Shown here piece by piece: positions 12,258 to 13,316 of a stretch of DNA of 13,316 nucleotides. The stretch covers positions 1 through 13,316 of the forward strand of contig CAYLXC010000023.1 in NCBI GenBank assembly GCA_964387865.1, read 5' to 3'. Both the position numbers and the translations under genes were made by a program. The notes beneath the pieces are model-generated. The model made no database searches. It saw only the letters and a program-made list of their open reading frames with translations, and was not told the DNA's origin. Every line of letters starts with the position of its first letter. The first letter of the stretch is position 1. Source of the stretch: CAYLXC01 sp964387865. Its GTDB lineage: Bacteria; Patescibacteriota; Microgenomatia; Daviesbacterales; UBA10151.

Positions 12258-13011
12258 ATGTCAAGCCCTGATATTGCGGTCGATATTCAATCTCCAATAG
12301 AAATAAACAGAAGATTACTTCAAGATAGAAGGAAAAACGGTGCACCTTCGTTTGTATTTAATTCTTCTCGTAAATATGCTGGAAAAATACCTAAAAACAA
12401 AATTTGAATGGGTAGATATTACTGATTCCGGAGCAAGGCAAGCACTTTTGGAGCTTACTAAATTTATTGATGAGCCTTTGGAGAACCCAATTCATATAGG
12501 AACATATCTTATGGCAAAGCGTACGCATGAATTGGGTATTAAATCAGTCCTCACAGGTGATGGGTCTGATGAATTTTTCTTAGGTTATGCAAGACATGCA
12601 TGTTGGTTTAATCATTCAGTAAGCCCAACTGTAGAGTATCCAAAATGGCTTTGGACACTAAAACCAGAAGAAGCAGATGAGCTTTATACTCCAGAGGCAA
12701 AAGCTTCTGTCAGACCTATGATAGATGCTTCTGGTAAAAAAATTGAACCATTTTTAAATGTTAACCAAATGTTAGTGTTTGAAAGATTGGACCGTCTTTC
12801 TGAATATCACAATATGAGATTAGATAGGATGACTATGGCTCATGGTGTTGAGGCAAGAGTACCCTTTTTAGATTACCGTGTTGTTGATTATGCGCTGCAA
12901 ATTCCTCTTAAGAACCTTTTTGGAGTAACAGGTAAGGGGTGGTTGCAGGATGTTGCAAGGCCTTTAGTGCCTCCTGGAGTGACTACATCAACTTCCTCAC
13001 CTTCAATATGA
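12258..13011 (+). pseudogene. Asparagine-synthetase-like (AsnB) synthetase-domain fragment, frameshifted
   Basis: From ATG 12258 one frame runs 49 codons to TGA 12405, ending FNSSRKYAGKIPKN. The next frame continues with FEWVDITDSG and carries AsnB features: DEPLENP, VLTGDGSDEFFLGYARH (matching the SGEGaDElFgGY signature) and RLDRMTMAHGVEARVPFLDY. A frameshift in the A-rich run near 12385-12405 would join them. The N-terminal glutaminase domain with its catalytic Cys and the SGGxDS PP-loop are absent. The usual RPKxGF-type end is replaced after VARPLVPPG by sequence antisense to a Gre fragment. It cannot make asparagine. A related sugar-amidotransferase role in the glycan cluster is possible for its ancestor. 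Confidence 0.75.
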
Positions 13012-13190
13012 TTTAAAATTGCTCTTGCTACTGGAGCTTGAGGGGAGATGTAAGTGACATCTTGAGAAATATCTTTTGGCCTTTCCTCACAAATACATAC
13101 ACTAATAAGGGACTCTTCAGAATTTTTATAACGAATTATTACAACTTTGTTTAATGTAACAGTAGGTAGAGTTCGAATTTTCATCTCCAT
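12888..13190 (-). CDS. Stand-alone GreA/GreB C-terminal-domain protein, 3' end replaced
   Basis: The segment ISPQAPVARAILNHIEGEEVDVVTPGG matches the C-terminal FKBP-like domain of Gre factors (iSxxSPlaxALlGkxxGDeVxVxtPgG). That domain contacts the rim of the RNA polymerase secondary channel. The coiled-coil N-terminal domain carrying the cleavage-stimulating acidic tip is absent. I start at ATG 13190, just after a strong promoter. After TPGGTK the frame continues about 27 residues antisense to the asnB-like fragment, replacing the last beta strand, so the native end is lost. It could be an Rnk-like anti-Gre protein or a decaying gene. Confidence 0.68.
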   Translation of the reverse strand: MEMKIRTLPTVTLNKVVIIRYKNSEESLISVCICEERPKDISQDVTYISPQAPVARAILNHIEGEEVDVVTPGGTKGLATSCNHPLPVTPKRFLRGICSA

Positions 13191-13202
13191 GCGGCAAATT
13201 TC

Positions 13203-13231
13203 TATATAACACAAAAAATCCCTATTGTCAA
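13203..13231 (-). promoter_or_regulatory. Promoter of the Gre-domain gene
   Basis: On the minus strand a perfect TTGACA (13226-13231), 17-nt spacer and TATATA (13203-13208) with TGt before it lie 12 nt before ATG 13190. Confidence 0.75.
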
Positions 13232-13283
13232 ATATTTGATATCTAATTATTGACAGATACTGGAATGAACAGTCTGTATGAGG

Positions 13284-13289
13284 TATAAT
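13284..13289 (+). promoter_or_regulatory. -10 element of the gene leaving the window
   Basis: Perfect TATAAT ends exactly 7 nt before ATG 13297. TGGAAT (13261-13266) at a 17-nt spacer is a possible -35. Confidence 0.65.
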
Positions 13290-13296
13290 TTCTTAT

Positions 13297-13316
13297 ATGT
13301 TTACAGCAACACTTGG
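13297..13316 (+). CDS. Start of a protein-coding gene cut by the window edge
   Basis: Only MFTATL and part of the next codon are visible. I call it a gene because a consensus -10 sits at the same 7-nt distance as for galU, lgt and others here. Product unknown. Confidence 0.5.

Noticed and set aside
1..13316. CRISPR array or prophage
   Set aside because: There are no regularly spaced direct repeats, and no cas, integrase, terminase or structural phage genes.

Overview
The window looks like part of a small, AT-rich bacterial genome of the Candidate Phyla Radiation (Patescibacteria, perhaps Microgenomates-like). I infer this from the GalU variant with a YGNGTP motif, short CPR-style membrane proteins, very compact convergent genes, many decayed gene fragments, a tRNA without an encoded CCA, and few Shine-Dalgarno sites. 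TGA ends several genes (efp, the cupin gene), which argues against the lineages that read TGA as glycine. The taxonomy is inference from sequence character, not from a search.

Region 1 (1-6606) is housekeeping. It holds tRNA-Leu(CAA) on the minus strand, a large M1 zinc aminopeptidase carrying two in-frame palindromic repeat insertions, an unknown 117-residue protein, EF-P with Arg at the modification-loop tip, GalU, a minus-strand YdjM-like membrane protein, an atypical Lgt homologue, and a DksA/TraR zinc-finger protein translationally coupled to lgt.

Region 2 (6607-8447) is a mosaic of gene remnants: a HAD N-terminal fragment, two separate tails of TrmH-type rRNA/tRNA methyltransferases, and a shortened small membrane protein. 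A MazE/AbrB-like antitoxin and PIN-domain toxin cassette sits exactly between the two TrmH tails. Its promoter carries a perfect 15-bp palindrome between -35 and -10.

Region 3 (8448-11624) is a probable glycan or sugar-modification cluster: a SAM methyltransferase diverging from a cupin gene, a PfkB-family sugar kinase, and a family 2 glycosyltransferase. Region 4 (11552-13316) holds a GrpB-like nucleotidyltransferase-fold protein, a frameshifted and truncated asparagine-synthetase-like gene, a stand-alone GreA/GreB C-terminal domain running into it from the other strand, and the first codons of a gene leaving the window.

The strongest cross-cutting signal is promoter architecture. For at least seven genes on both strands a -10 hexamer, often extended (TGnTAtaaT), ends exactly 7 nt before the start codon; four more lie at 6-9 nt. 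This predicts leaderless mRNAs as the default. The rule also revises several starts: Lgt at 5367, methyltransferase at 9128, cupin at 9195, HAD fragment at 6933, GrpB at 12094. Two divergent gene pairs share overlapping -35 elements in 64-66 bp spacers of nearly identical layout. Clear Shine-Dalgarno sites appear mainly at an internal operon gene (DksA) and one gene with a longer leader.
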